Shown here: positions 24,102 through 33,913 of the stretch, piece after piece
Numbering within the stretch: position 1 is the first letter of the stretch
Layout of the letters: each line of letters begins with the position of its first letter
Assembly (NCBI GenBank): GCA_900552945.1
Contig: USBI01000014.1
Coordinates: forward strand, 1 to 33,933
From: an uncultured Oscillospiraceae bacterium
GTDB lineage: Bacteria > Bacillota > Clostridia > Oscillospirales > Ruminococcaceae
Direction: 5' to 3'
DNA: 33,933 bases
Made by a program: the position numbers and the translations under genes
Notes under the pieces: model-generated
The model's database searches: none
What the model was told of the DNA's origin: nothing
What the model saw: the letters and a program-made list of their open reading frames with translations, nothing else

Positions 24102-25049
24102 ATGGAGGGTTACAGAGCGGCCGCGCAAGCGGTACTTGAAGCGGTCAATCAGGTTATTTTGGGAAAAGAAGCGTTTACGGTACAGATTTTGGAAGCCCTT
24201 TTGGCGGATGGACATGTTCTTTTAGAGGACATTCCGGGCGTTGGAAAAACGACTCTTGCACTCGCGTTTTCCAAACTCATGGGGCTCGATTGGAAGCGGG
24301 TGCAGTTTACGCCGGACGTGCTTCCGTCTGATCTGAGCGGCTTTTCCATCTACCGGAGAGATCAGGAAAAATTTGTTTACCAGCCGGGAGCGGTTTTCTG
24401 CAATCTGCTGCTTGCAGATGAGATCAACCGTACCTCTCCGAAAACCCAGTCAGCGCTGCTTGAAACCATGGAGGAACGTCAGGTGACTGTGGACGGGGTG
24501 ACCCGTGAGGTCCCGTCGCCCTTTTTTGTCATCGCGACTCAAAACCCGTTGGGAGCGGCAGGTACTCAGCCGCTTCCCATGGCGCAGATGGACCGGTTCA
24601 TGGTCTGCCTTGCAATGGGGTATCCAGACTTTGAAAACGAGGTGCAGATGGCGCGGGAATCCGGTGACGGCAGGCGAACAGACCATCTGCGCCCGCTCAT
24701 GAACGCGAAGGCATTGTTGGAGATGCAGAAAGAGGTATCGCAGGTGTTTGTGCACGATGCGGTTTACCGTTACATCGTCCGTCTGATATCTGCCACCCGG
24801 CAGAATACGAGCTTTGAAACGGGCGTCAGCCCGCGCGGAACCATCGCGCTGGTAAAGATGGCGCAGGCGTCCGCCTGGCTGAAGGGGAATGATTTTGTCA
24901 CCCCGTCGGATGTTGCCGCACGGTTTGGTTCAGTCGCCGTACACCGGGTACAGCTCAGCGGAAAAGCACGGATGGACGGCGTCAGCAAGGAAGCGGTGCT
25001 GGGGCAGATTTTGAAAGATACCGAACGTCCTGTCCCCAAGAGGAAATAG
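24102..25049 (+). CDS. MoxR-family AAA+ ATPase
   Basis: About 315 aa from the ATG at 24102, with GGAGGTGAG upstream; the ORF to 24063 overlaps the AKR gene without a site. The MoxR signature is complete: ILGKEAFTVQILEALLADGHVLLEDIPGVGKTT region with Walker A at residues 46-51, QFTPDVLPSDLSGF, Walker B LLLADEINR, sensor 1 FVIATQNP, and the arginine finger/lid region SPRGTIALVKMAQ. MoxR ATPases act as chaperones that activate partner complexes, commonly with DUF58 and von Willebrand factor proteins. It is followed 2 nt later by a DUF58 gene and then a transglutaminase-like protein, the classic three-gene MoxR arrangement. Confidence 0.93.
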   Translation: MEGYRAAAQAVLEAVNQVILGKEAFTVQILEALLADGHVLLEDIPGVGKTTLALAFSKLMGLDWKRVQFTPDVLPSDLSGFSIYRRDQEKFVYQPGAVFCNLLLADEINRTSPKTQSALLETMEERQVTVDGVTREVPSPFFVIATQNPLGAAGTQPLPMAQMDRFMVCLAMGYPDFENEVQMARESGDGRRTDHLRPLMNAKALLEMQKEVSQVFVHDAVYRYIVRLISATRQNTSFETGVSPRGTIALVKMAQASAWLKGNDFVTPSDVAARFGSVAVHRVQLSGKARMDGVSKEAVLGQILKDTERPVPKRK

Positions 25050-25051
25050 CC

Positions 25052-26143
25052 ATGAGAAAGGCAGTCTATCTTGTCGTTTGCGGACTGACGTTTTATTTAG
25101 CCGGCGCGTTTCGGCTTCCGGCACTGATGCTGTTGTTTTTTGCGGAGCTGTTTTTTTTCGTTGCGTTGTTCGCGCTTTCCCTTTACTTTTCCAGAAAAAT
25201 CGCGCTGACCATCCGCATGGAGTCTGTGGGCGTTCATGCCGGGGAATTTGCCGTGGGAAAGCTGGTGGTTACGAACCGAGGGATGCTTCCGCTCACCCGG
25301 TTTGACGTGCAGCTGTGCTCCAAGCAACAAGAGTTTCCGATGATTAAACGCCGCCGCTTTTCCGGCAGCGTGCTGGCGCATACACAGTCGTCACTTGACT
25401 TTCGGGTCTTATCCAATCACTGTGGTGTGCTGTGCCTTTCCGCGGAGCAGTTCGTGGTTTGCGATTATTTTATGCTGTTTAAGCGCCGGAAAAAGTTGGC
25501 GGATACCGCTTCTGTTTTCATCTTTCCGTCGGTTCCGCCTATGCGGCTGGAATCGCACGGGGAGGGATTTGCGCGGCTGCGCAGTCAGGAACTGCAAAAA
25601 CCCGGCGCTCAGCCTCCGGAAATTTTGCAGCTCAAAGAGTACCAGCCCGGCGACCCTGTGCGGGACATCCACTGGAAGCTGAGCGCCAAAAGCGACACCC
25701 TTTTGAGCAAGCGTTATCTTTCCGATGAAGCGGGTGAAATCGCGGTCTTTCTTGACCTGCGGCTGGAACCCAAAGACCCGCCCGCCGCGTTGGAGGCGGT
25801 TCGTGAACTGGCGGCTTCTCTTTCATTGGGATTGCTCGACCAGCAGCAGCCTCACCGTTTTTGGTGGTATAGCAAACAAATGGGCGGCGTTGTAGTAAAA
25901 GAGGTGCAGGACGAAGGCTCCTACCGGGATATGATGATGGAACTGCTTTCTACTCCTCGCCTGAACAGCTCCGAGGTTTCGGAAGAAGCGTATTTTTCTG
26001 AAGTTTACCATTCTTCTCTGACTGGTTCTGTGTTCTTGCGGCTGGATGCCCGTTTGCGCCTTGTTTCCGGAAAGGAGCTGCTCGCGTCGTTCAGCCGGGA
26101 AAACTACCGAGATGAGCTGGAAAGAAGGTGTGTTTCTGTTTAA
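25052..26143 (+). CDS. DUF58 domain protein
   Basis: The protein is 363 aa. Two transmembrane helices at ~5-45 (VYLVVCGLTFYLAGAF, LFFAELFFFVALFALSLYF) are followed by an extended beta-rich region and the DUF58 motif EYQPGDPVRDIHWKLSAK at ~197-213. It starts 2 nt after moxR. DUF58 proteins are established operon partners of MoxR ATPases; they often have a von Willebrand-like fold and may help assemble or regulate envelope proteins. The exact function is unknown. Its 3' end overlaps the start of the transglutaminase gene by about 32 nt. Confidence 0.9.
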   Translation: MRKAVYLVVCGLTFYLAGAFRLPALMLLFFAELFFFVALFALSLYFSRKIALTIRMESVGVHAGEFAVGKLVVTNRGMLPLTRFDVQLCSKQQEFPMIKRRRFSGSVLAHTQSSLDFRVLSNHCGVLCLSAEQFVVCDYFMLFKRRKKLADTASVFIFPSVPPMRLESHGEGFARLRSQELQKPGAQPPEILQLKEYQPGDPVRDIHWKLSAKSDTLLSKRYLSDEAGEIAVFLDLRLEPKDPPAALEAVRELAASLSLGLLDQQQPHRFWWYSKQMGGVVVKEVQDEGSYRDMMMELLSTPRLNSSEVSEEAYFSEVYHSSLTGSVFLRLDARLRLVSGKELLASFSRENYRDELERRCVSV

Positions 26144-28436
26144 GTTGCAATCAACTTCGAAAAATAATCCGGCACAGCTGCGCCTTCAGGCGAAAGAGCC
26201 GTCCGGTCAAACAGAAAACGGTTCCCTTCTGGTTTGGCTTGTTCTTTTTCTTTGCGGAATGAGTGGGGTTTACGGTCTGTTTTACGCGGTGTCCCTTATC
26301 CCGTATTTTCAGTTTGAGCGGATGGCGGTCTTTTTGCTGATTCCGCCGGTGTGCTTGCTTGTCTGTTCGCTGATCTGGTTCGGCCGGCGTTTTAAATGGC
26401 TGTGGATTGGCGCCGGAGCAGTCATTTTGGCCGCACTGGGCTGTTCGGTTCCGAGGTTGTTGGAGGAATGGGCGGGGATCATCCAAAACATTCCGAAAAC
26501 AACGGCGGATTTTGCCGGGGTGAACATTACGGCAACCGTCCTCTGGGCAATGGTGCTTTATACCTTTCTGCTTTACGCGGTCTGCTTTGTCTGGAGAAAA
26601 GGCTGGCTGTTCTATATCGTATCGCTGCTGGTGTTATTCTGCGGGCCGCTCATTGGCGCTTCGCCGGACTTTTTGGAGGTTTGCCTGTTTGTGATTTTTC
26701 ATATCGGCTGTGGGCTGATCGGGCACCTCGGTATTTCCTCAAAGGGAAAATCAAAATGGTACACATCTGCTGCGGGGAAGGCGGCGGCAGGCGGGATCCT
26801 TGTTTCTGTGGGGCTGTTTGCCGGGCTTTTTGGGTTATCGTTTGGTGTGACATGGAACGGAATGGATACTCTTTACGACGTTCCGCTCACTATTCAGCAG
26901 CAGCTGCAAACAGTCATAACCCGTTGGTTCAGTTTGGATACGGGTTCAGTGAACCGGGGAGATAACCAGCCTTCCGCACAGGACCGACTGGAGATCACAC
27001 TTTCCAGACCTGCGGAAGAAAAAATTTACATCAAAGATTTTACCGGTGCGGAATACACCGGTTCCTCATGGAAGGCGGCGGACGAGAACACGTTTCTGCG
27101 TGAAGCGGCTGCCCAACCTTACTGGCCGGAAGGGTACAGCTTCGAGCAGTTCGAAAACCGCATGGTGTTTGCTGCGGAAGCTTATCTGGCGGATACCATG
27201 CCGCCGTATGAAATGAGCGTCCGTTCACTGACACTGTTCGATTTTAACAGTTATCTGCCATACTATTCCCGTTATACCGGCACGACCGGCGGTGTGCGCA
27301 ATTACGTTTGCTATGAGCGGGATTACTTTACCTCCTCCATCTGGGAAAACGGGCCCAACCCGGTCTGGGAACAGACTGAACAGGCTTACCGTGATTTTGT
27401 TTATGAGTATTACCTCAGTTACCCCGAAGAACAGCTGCCGAATCTGACGGCGCTCTGCCGGGAAAATCCGCAGGTCGCCGTCGAGGATATCACCGACTTT
27501 ATCTGTGCCCGGCTGCGGGAACGTGATTATACACTGGAGCCCGGACAGGCGCCGCCCGGAAAAGACATGGCGGAATATTTCATGTTTGAGAGCAGAGAGG
27601 GCTATTGCCAGCAGTTTGCGACTGCTGCGGTGCTCATGTACCGCATATACGGCGTTCCGGCTCGCTATGTGACCGGGTATGTTGTGCAGCCGGACGATTT
27701 CTTCTGGGAAGACGGGGATTTTCACGCTTTTGCCGGCGATGAGGAGGCCCACGCCTGGGTGGAAATTTATGATGAAACGCTTGGATGGACTCCTGTGGAG
27801 GTGACCTTCACCTCTGGTTCAAACGAGTCCAATACGGAGTGGACCCGCCCGGATGAGGATTCAGAGGAAGAACCGGAGGAGGTTCCTGATGCTCCGCCTG
27901 AAGAATCCCAGCCGGAGGAGCAGGGGGACGAGGAATCTTCTCAGTCTGAGAATGAGTCTCAAACACAGACCGGAGGGGTGGAAGAACCTCTTCCCGCAGC
28001 ACCCGGCTCAGCGCCGGAACAGAACCTCTGGCCGGTGGTGTTTTGGGCTGCGGGAGTGTTGCTCCTGCTTGCGCTGCTCGCCGGAGGAGTGCTGGTGCGC
28101 CGCAGCTGGCTGTTAGAACGATACCGGCGGTATGGCGCCGACCAGTTGTTTGCGGCTTTGACGGAAGCGCTGAACTTTGCGCACATATCATGTAAAGCTT
28201 CTGAGACGGAAGAGGAGTTTGCGGCAGAACTTTCCGCGGCATTCCCGTCCGTTTCGCGGGAGGATGCCCAGCGTTTTGCCTACCTGGCAAACAGAGCGGC
28301 GTTTGGCGGGGTAAAACCGTCACGAGAAGAAACCAGATGGGCGTTCCAATTTTACCGGCAGGTCGGCGGTTTGATTTATAAACAGCTGAATCTATTCCGT
28401 AAATGGCTGTTTAAATACGGTAAGGTTTTGCTGTAA
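26112..28436 (+). CDS. Membrane transglutaminase-like protein (TgpA/DUF4129 type)
   Basis: About 774 aa from ATG 26112, overlapping the DUF58 end; a GTG at 26130 or TTG at 26144 are alternatives and the exact start is uncertain. Six or so transmembrane helices occupy ~40-260. The extracytoplasmic region has a transglutaminase-like core: Cys499 in REGYCQQFATAAVLMYRIYG, His547 in EEAHAWVEIYD, and an acidic residue nearby (Asp554, or Glu563 in WTPVEVT). A Glu/Pro/Ser-rich linker (~585-640) leads to a final helix (VVFWAAGVLLLLALLAGGVLV) and a cytoplasmic tail resembling DUF4129. Such proteins are the third member of moxR-DUF58 operons and are thought to act on envelope proteins. A strong terminator follows. 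Confidence 0.88.
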   Translation: MSWKEGVFLFKLQSTSKNNPAQLRLQAKEPSGQTENGSLLVWLVLFLCGMSGVYGLFYAVSLIPYFQFERMAVFLLIPPVCLLVCSLIWFGRRFKWLWIGAGAVILAALGCSVPRLLEEWAGIIQNIPKTTADFAGVNITATVLWAMVLYTFLLYAVCFVWRKGWLFYIVSLLVLFCGPLIGASPDFLEVCLFVIFHIGCGLIGHLGISSKGKSKWYTSAAGKAAAGGILVSVGLFAGLFGLSFGVTWNGMDTLYDVPLTIQQQLQTVITRWFSLDTGSVNRGDNQPSAQDRLEITLSRPAEEKIYIKDFTGAEYTGSSWKAADENTFLREAAAQPYWPEGYSFEQFENRMVFAAEAYLADTMPPYEMSVRSLTLFDFNSYLPYYSRYTGTTGGVRNYVCYERDYFTSSIWENGPNPVWEQTEQAYRDFVYEYYLSYPEEQLPNLTALCRENPQVAVEDITDFICARLRERDYTLEPGQAPPGKDMAEYFMFESREGYCQQFATAAVLMYRIYGVPARYVTGYVVQPDDFFWEDGDFHAFAGDEEAHAWVEIYDETLGWTPVEVTFTSGSNESNTEWTRPDEDSEEEPEEVPDAPPEESQPEEQGDEESSQSENESQTQTGGVEEPLPAAPGSAPEQNLWPVVFWAAGVLLLLALLAGGVLVRRSWLLERYRRYGADQLFAALTEALNFAHISCKASETEEEFAAELSAAFPSVSREDAQRFAYLANRAAFGGVKPSREETRWAFQFYRQVGGLIYKQLNLFRKWLFKYGKVLL

Positions 28437-28444
28437 CTGTATGA

Positions 28445-28478
28445 AAAAAACACGGCGCAATTACGCGCCGTGTTTTTT
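28445..28478. terminator. Bidirectional terminator between transglutaminase and fucosidase genes
   Basis: An 8-bp GC stem (28451-28458 with 28465-28472), extended by six A-T pairs to 28445 and 28478, lies between convergent genes. Confidence 0.9.
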
Positions 28479-28570
28479 ATTTGGAAGGATTGCATCTTGT
28501 AAATCGTTTTTGGTGCCTTGGCAACCCTGTTCTGCCCAGAGATTTACGAGCGAACCGGATAAAGGCCGGG

Positions 28571-30079
<1,509 letters not shown>

Positions 30080-30295
30080 TATGACACCTCGTTTCGTAGA
30101 ATCAGCAGGATTTCCGCTTTTTTTGCATGGTATCACATCGCTTTTAGCGGCGCAACAGAAAAAAAGGCAAATTTGTTTTAAGCCGACAGGTAAATAAAAA
30201 ACTGGTCGCAGCAGCGCAAAAACACTGCTTAGCGGCAGGTGATTTTAAAACTGAACATTTGAATTGTTTGTGAGAAAGGAAAAAACAGCACACGG

Positions 30296-30324
30296 TTGCG
30301 CATCTGTTTTACCTGTGCTACACT
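30296..30324 (+). promoter_or_regulatory. Promoter of the metallophosphoesterase gene
   Basis: TTGCGC at 30296-30301, a 17-nt spacer, and TACACT at 30319-30324. Consensus match is moderate, but spacing and position 30 nt before the ATG fit. Confidence 0.4.
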
Positions 30325-30353
30325 ACCGGTAACAGTAAACAGAGGAGGTTAAA

Positions 30354-31235
30354 ATGTTGAAAAGAAAAAAGGGAACGCTTCGTTTTATTCTTCCGCCTGT
30401 TCTGGCAGCCGCCGTTCTTTCGGGAGCCTTTATTCTTTGGGATAACCTCTCTGTTCAGACGACGGTGTATCATATTTACGATGAAATGCTGCCACGTGGC
30501 TTTGAAGACTATAAAATCGCGCAGATTTCCGACTTGCACAATGCGAAATTCGGCGGCGATAACACGGCCTTGGTTGAGATTCTTGAGAAGCAAAGACCGG
30601 ACGCAATCGTTTTTACAGGTGACCTTGTCGATTCCAGGCATACCGACCTGAACAAAGCGGTCACTTTTGCAGAACGTGCTGCCAAAATAGCCCCTTGCTA
30701 TTATGTGACGGGCAACCATGAAGCGCGGCTCGCCCCACGGCTGTATGAAGAACTGGAACAGAAACTGTCAAACAGCGGGGTGACCATTCTTCGAGGTCGT
30801 GCGGAAACGCTCGTTTCGAACGGCGATGCGCTCAAACTGATTGGGGTGGATGACCCGGATTTCGCAGAGGACAGTATGTTCGGGTTGTCCGAAGGGATTG
30901 TTTCCACTGAAATTCAAAACGCCGGTGCGGGCGGGGAATACACCATACTGCTTTCTCACCGGCCGGAACTGTTTGAGACATATGCAGAACAGAACATCAA
31001 CCTTGCTTTCTGCGGGCATGCGCACGGCGGTCAGGTTCGCCTTCCTCTAATCGGTGGACTGATCGCTCCCGGGCAGGGGCTGTTCCCCAAATATGACAGC
31101 GGGGTGTTTGAGCAGGGCGATACCACAATGGTCGTCAGCCGCGGAGTGGGCAATAGCATTCTGCCGGTGCGGCTGTATAACCGCCCGGAAGTGGTCATAG
31201 CAGTGCTGCATGCACAGCCCAAACAGGGCGGCTGA
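30354..31235 (+). CDS. Membrane-anchored metallophosphoesterase (YkuE-like)
   Basis: The protein is 293 aa with a GAGGAGG site. An N-terminal signal anchor (FILPPVLAAAVLSGAFILW, ~11-30) places the catalytic domain outside or at the membrane. Calcineurin-like metallophosphoesterase motifs are in order: ISDLHNAKFGG (D-x-H), FTGDLVDSR (GD), YVTGNHEAR (GNHE), LLSHRPE (H) and CGHAHGGQVRLP (GHxH). The GHAHGGQ ending with IPG/APGQGLFPKY is typical of the YkuE/LpxH-like branch that includes phospholipid or cell-wall-associated phosphodiesterases. The substrate is unknown. It is divergent from the fucosidase and ends at a bidirectional terminator. Confidence 0.9.
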   Translation: MLKRKKGTLRFILPPVLAAAVLSGAFILWDNLSVQTTVYHIYDEMLPRGFEDYKIAQISDLHNAKFGGDNTALVEILEKQRPDAIVFTGDLVDSRHTDLNKAVTFAERAAKIAPCYYVTGNHEARLAPRLYEELEQKLSNSGVTILRGRAETLVSNGDALKLIGVDDPDFAEDSMFGLSEGIVSTEIQNAGAGGEYTILLSHRPELFETYAEQNINLAFCGHAHGGQVRLPLIGGLIAPGQGLFPKYDSGVFEQGDTTMVVSRGVGNSILPVRLYNRPEVVIAVLHAQPKQGG

Positions 31236-31252
31236 ATCAACAACATTTGCGT

Positions 31253-31292
31253 CAACAAAGGACCCGGTCAAAAATGACCGGGCCCTTTGTTG
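31253..31292. terminator. Bidirectional terminator between metallophosphoesterase and DUF5131 genes
   Basis: An 18-bp stem with one mismatch (31253-31270 with 31275-31292), 4-nt loop, with CTTTGTTG-type ends on both strands. It ends both convergent transcripts. Confidence 0.85.
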
Positions 31293-31334
31293 AGCCAGAT
31301 GGTGTTATAAATGCGCTCTTTGGCAAACAGGAGT

Positions 31335-32069
31335 TTATTCTTGCGAATCCTCCGGGCGGTAGTCGATCCCCGCCTTTTGTGCCTGTTTGTGTTGATACTG
31401 GCGCGGAACGCGGTAGAGCCTCCCGCCTTTTTCAAACAGCGCGCCGGTTTGTTTGAAGGTGAACGGAACCTCGTACAGCACACACTGGCGCCGGAGCTCC
31501 AGCACCCAGTCGTAACGGCAGACACGCGCGCCGCTTCCGGATTCGCCGCCTACAATCACTTCGCCGACCCATTCGCCCAGAAACGGCGTCAGGTCAATTG
31601 GGCCGAGCAGCGGTTCGCAGATGATGCTTTTGTGCCGTATCCTCGCCCGGCGGTAGAACGGGAGCCGGTAATCCGCGCGGTCCTGGTTTTCCACCGTACA
31701 GCAGATCTGCACGTTTTCGTACCCGTCGCCCCAGTCATCCGGGATGCAGGCGTCAAACCGGTCGATCCGCTTGGTGATGAAGAGAAAGTCAAGGTCGCTC
31801 CGCTCTCGAATCATCTTCCACGCTTCCTCCCGCCACTCGTCCGCGTCCTCCACAAAAAAGTCGGAGGAAAAGCAGGTATAGACCAGTTCTCCGGGCGGGA
31901 TCTTGTAGCTTCCGTCCCGCTTCCGGCGTACCGGCAGGTCGAAATCCGCGGTTTTCTGCACAATCGAACTGTCCCGCCCATGCTGCGCGTCAATTCGGTA
32001 AACATAGCAGTGGCGGCAGCCCTCGCTGAGCTTATGGCAGCCGTGCCAGGGGTTCCATCCGTTGCTCAT
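31335..32069 (-). CDS. DUF5131 (phage Gp37/Gp68-like) cysteine-rich protein
   Basis: About 244 aa from the ATG at 32069, which overlaps the yaaA stop (ATGA) and has GGAGGAGG upstream; the longer ORF reads through yaaA out of frame. The N-terminus NGWNPWHGCHKLSEGCRHCYVYR is the DUF5131 hallmark with a CX6CX2C set. Later conserved blocks are LVYTCFSSDFF, LDFLFITKRIDRF, ENVQICCTVENQDRADYRLP, SIICEPLLGPIDLTPFL and VGGESGSGAR. The layout resembles a radical-SAM-like barrel, but the cysteine spacing is not the canonical CX3CX2C. The family is found in phages and bacteria and no activity is established. It is the last gene of a four-gene operon. Confidence 0.85.
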   Translation of the reverse strand: MSNGWNPWHGCHKLSEGCRHCYVYRIDAQHGRDSSIVQKTADFDLPVRRKRDGSYKIPPGELVYTCFSSDFFVEDADEWREEAWKMIRERSDLDFLFITKRIDRFDACIPDDWGDGYENVQICCTVENQDRADYRLPFYRRARIRHKSIICEPLLGPIDLTPFLGEWVGEVIVGGESGSGARVCRYDWVLELRRQCVLYEVPFTFKQTGALFEKGGRLYRVPRQYQHKQAQKAGIDYRPEDSQE

Positions 32070-32815
32070 CTGACATCCTCCTCCAAAAAGAGGTAACGGG
32101 TGCTGGTGGACAGCTCCGGCAGGAACCGGTAGCCGTTCCAGCAAAACTCCTTGAGCGCTTCCGGGGAATCCGCGCCGGTCTGCACCAAAAAACGCGCCAT
32201 TTTTCCTCGCGCCATCTTCGCGTGCGAAGCGATGGTTTGCAGTTTCCCCTTTCGGTTTACGACAAAATCGCAGGTAATGACCCGGTCGCGCGGGGTGCAG
32301 AAGGGAAGTACCAGCTTGGAATATTCCCCAGAAGCGAGGTTGATGATCGTTTCCCCCGAAGCGAACAGTTCTCGGTAGACGGCGTCTCCCCAGAAGCGAT
32401 AGAGGTCCTGCCCGTTTATTTTCACCCGGCACTGAAGCTCCAGCCGGTAGGGCTGAATGCCGTCCAGCGATCGCAGGATACCGTAAAAAGCGCTGAGCAA
32501 TCGTATGTGTTCATCCGCAAAAGCAAGCTCCGGCTCAGAAAATGTTTCCGCCTGCAAATACCGGTAAGCAAGCCCCCGGTAGCAGAGCAGGGCGGGGCTG
32601 CCCGGATGCTGCGGGTCAAAGTCCTGAAAGCGGGCAAAGGCTTCCAGCGCGAGTTTTGGGTTGATCCGCAAAAGGTGTTCCAGTTCCCACGGGTTGAGCC
32701 GCCGGAGCTGTTCGGCAAGCGAAAGGGTGCGGTCTATCAGCGCCGGCCGTGTGACCGCGCCGTTGTATTCGGGCAGGGGAACCATATTTTTTGCGGGGGA
32801 TAAGATTGCAATCAT
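32066..32815 (-). CDS. yaaA: Peroxide stress protein YaaA (UPF0246)
   Basis: The protein is 249 aa. It begins MIAILSPAKNM, the YaaA signature, and carries LLRINPKLALEAFARFQDF, SAFYGILRSLDGIQPYRLE, and the C-terminal VITCDFVVNRKGKLQTIASHAKMARGKMARFL block. E. coli YaaA lowers intracellular free iron during hydrogen peroxide stress and its structure suggests nucleic-acid binding. It overlaps the upstream esterase-like gene and the downstream DUF5131 gene by 4 nt each, so translation of all three is coupled. Length matches the family. Confidence 0.93.
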   Translation of the reverse strand: MIAILSPAKNMVPLPEYNGAVTRPALIDRTLSLAEQLRRLNPWELEHLLRINPKLALEAFARFQDFDPQHPGSPALLCYRGLAYRYLQAETFSEPELAFADEHIRLLSAFYGILRSLDGIQPYRLELQCRVKINGQDLYRFWGDAVYRELFASGETIINLASGEYSKLVLPFCTPRDRVITCDFVVNRKGKLQTIASHAKMARGKMARFLVQTGADSPEALKEFCWNGYRFLPELSTSTRYLFLEEDVR

Positions 32816-33525
32816 GCTGCGTCCTCCTTTAAAAGCCAGGCAAGTGCCCGGGCAAACCGTTCCGGGATCTCAAAAAAATGCCCGCCGTTGTTCCAGCTAA
32901 ACCGAACGTCAACCCCCTCTTTTTGCAGGATGGAAAAGGTCTGTTCGGTGGCTTGCCCTACGCCGGACATCACCGGCCGGCGGGTTTTCGCCTCCTTTTT
33001 ACCGAGGGAGAGAAAAACACTCGCTTGTGGATTCACAGGCGGGTGAGACGCGGCAAAATCCACCCAGCCGGGATACCACAGTGAACCGGAAAGACAGCCG
33101 TATCCGTCAAACCGGCCGCTGTGAAACAGACCATACAGCGCGGTGAGCCCGCCCAGCGAATACCCCGCGAGGACACTGCGGGAAAACGGCTTTCCTGCGT
33201 GGAAGCGCCGCCTTATTTCAGGCAGCAGGCGGGTTTCCAAAAAATGCAGATAGTCATCCGCGCCGCCTTCGAAGGGGTCATCTGTTTCGTTTAAAGCGGG
33301 AGCGGGCCACGGGGAAAAGTCCAGGTTCCAGCGGTCCGGCGGCATGCAGATGAAAAGCGGCTCAGCACCGGGGGACAGCTTTTTGAGCGAAGCCGCCGCC
33401 TGCTCCATCAGCTGGGAGGGGTCGCCTCCGGTCAGCAGAAATACAGCTGGCGTCACTTCCGTGCGGGTTTGCGGCAAACGGAAGTAAACGGTATGTCCAT
33501 CGAACAGAAAGGTTTCGGTTGCCAT
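32812..33525 (-). CDS. Alpha/beta-hydrolase, putative esterase (IroE/Fes-like)
   Basis: The protein is 237 aa from the ATG at 33525 with AAAGGAG upstream, 1 nt after the sirtuin stop. The serine hydrolase nucleophile elbow GYSLGG places Ser123, and the C-terminal WNNGGHFFEIP provides His216; the acidic residue is not certain. It resembles the esterase D/enterochelin-esterase-like (PF00756) superfamily. No signal peptide is evident, so it is probably cytoplasmic. Substrate unknown. It sits between a sirtuin and yaaA with overlapping ends. A deacylase partner role for the sirtuin is speculation. Confidence 0.82.
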   Translation of the reverse strand: MATETFLFDGHTVYFRLPQTRTEVTPAVFLLTGGDPSQLMEQAAASLKKLSPGAEPLFICMPPDRWNLDFSPWPAPALNETDDPFEGGADDYLHFLETRLLPEIRRRFHAGKPFSRSVLAGYSLGGLTALYGLFHSGRFDGYGCLSGSLWYPGWVDFAASHPPVNPQASVFLSLGKKEAKTRRPVMSGVGQATEQTFSILQKEGVDVRFSWNNGGHFFEIPERFARALAWLLKEDAA

Positions 33526-33526
33526 A

Positions 33527-33913
33527 TCATGCTCCTTTCCCGCTTTGCCGGACCACGATCTGCCCCATCACTTCGCCGACCGGACGGTGCAGGACAAGCT
33601 GTGCGCGCTCCTCAGCAGCCGTCTGGCTTGGGTTGATGACGACGAGCCGGTCGCCTCTGAAGTATTGAAGTAACCCGGCCGCCGGCCATACGGTCAGTGA
33701 GGTCCCCGCCACAATGAGCAGGTCGGACTGCCCGATGCACCGTACAGCCTCGTTTACGGTCGCTTCATCGAGCGGCTCTTCGTAGAGGACGACATCCGGC
33801 TTGATGATGCCGCCGCATTCGCACCGGGGGACCCCCTCACTTTGCAGAATGGCGTCAAGGCCGTAAGGCTTGTGACAGCGGATACAGTAGTTGCAGTGGA
33901 CCGAGCCGTGCAG
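33527..33913 (-). CDS. Sir2-family NAD-dependent protein deacylase, 5'-truncated
   Basis: Only the C-terminal ~128 residues are present. Sirtuin landmarks: the HG active-site motif (LHGSVHCNYC), the zinc-binding CIRC and CECGG pairs, IIKPDVVLYEEPLDEA, LLIVAGTSLTVWPAA and the NAD-site VVINPSQT. It removes acyl groups from lysines using NAD. The gene continues beyond the window, because the true sequence stops at 33913 where a sequencing adapter begins. An apparent start spelling MYKRQ upstream of LHG is translated adapter and not real protein. It is the first visible gene of the operon with the esterase, yaaA and DUF5131. Confidence 0.9.
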   Translation of the reverse strand: MHGSVHCNYCIRCHKPYGLDAILQSEGVPRCECGGIIKPDVVLYEEPLDEATVNEAVRCIGQSDLLIVAGTSLTVWPAAGLLQYFRGDRLVVINPSQTAAEERAQLVLHRPVGEVMGQIVVRQSGKGA

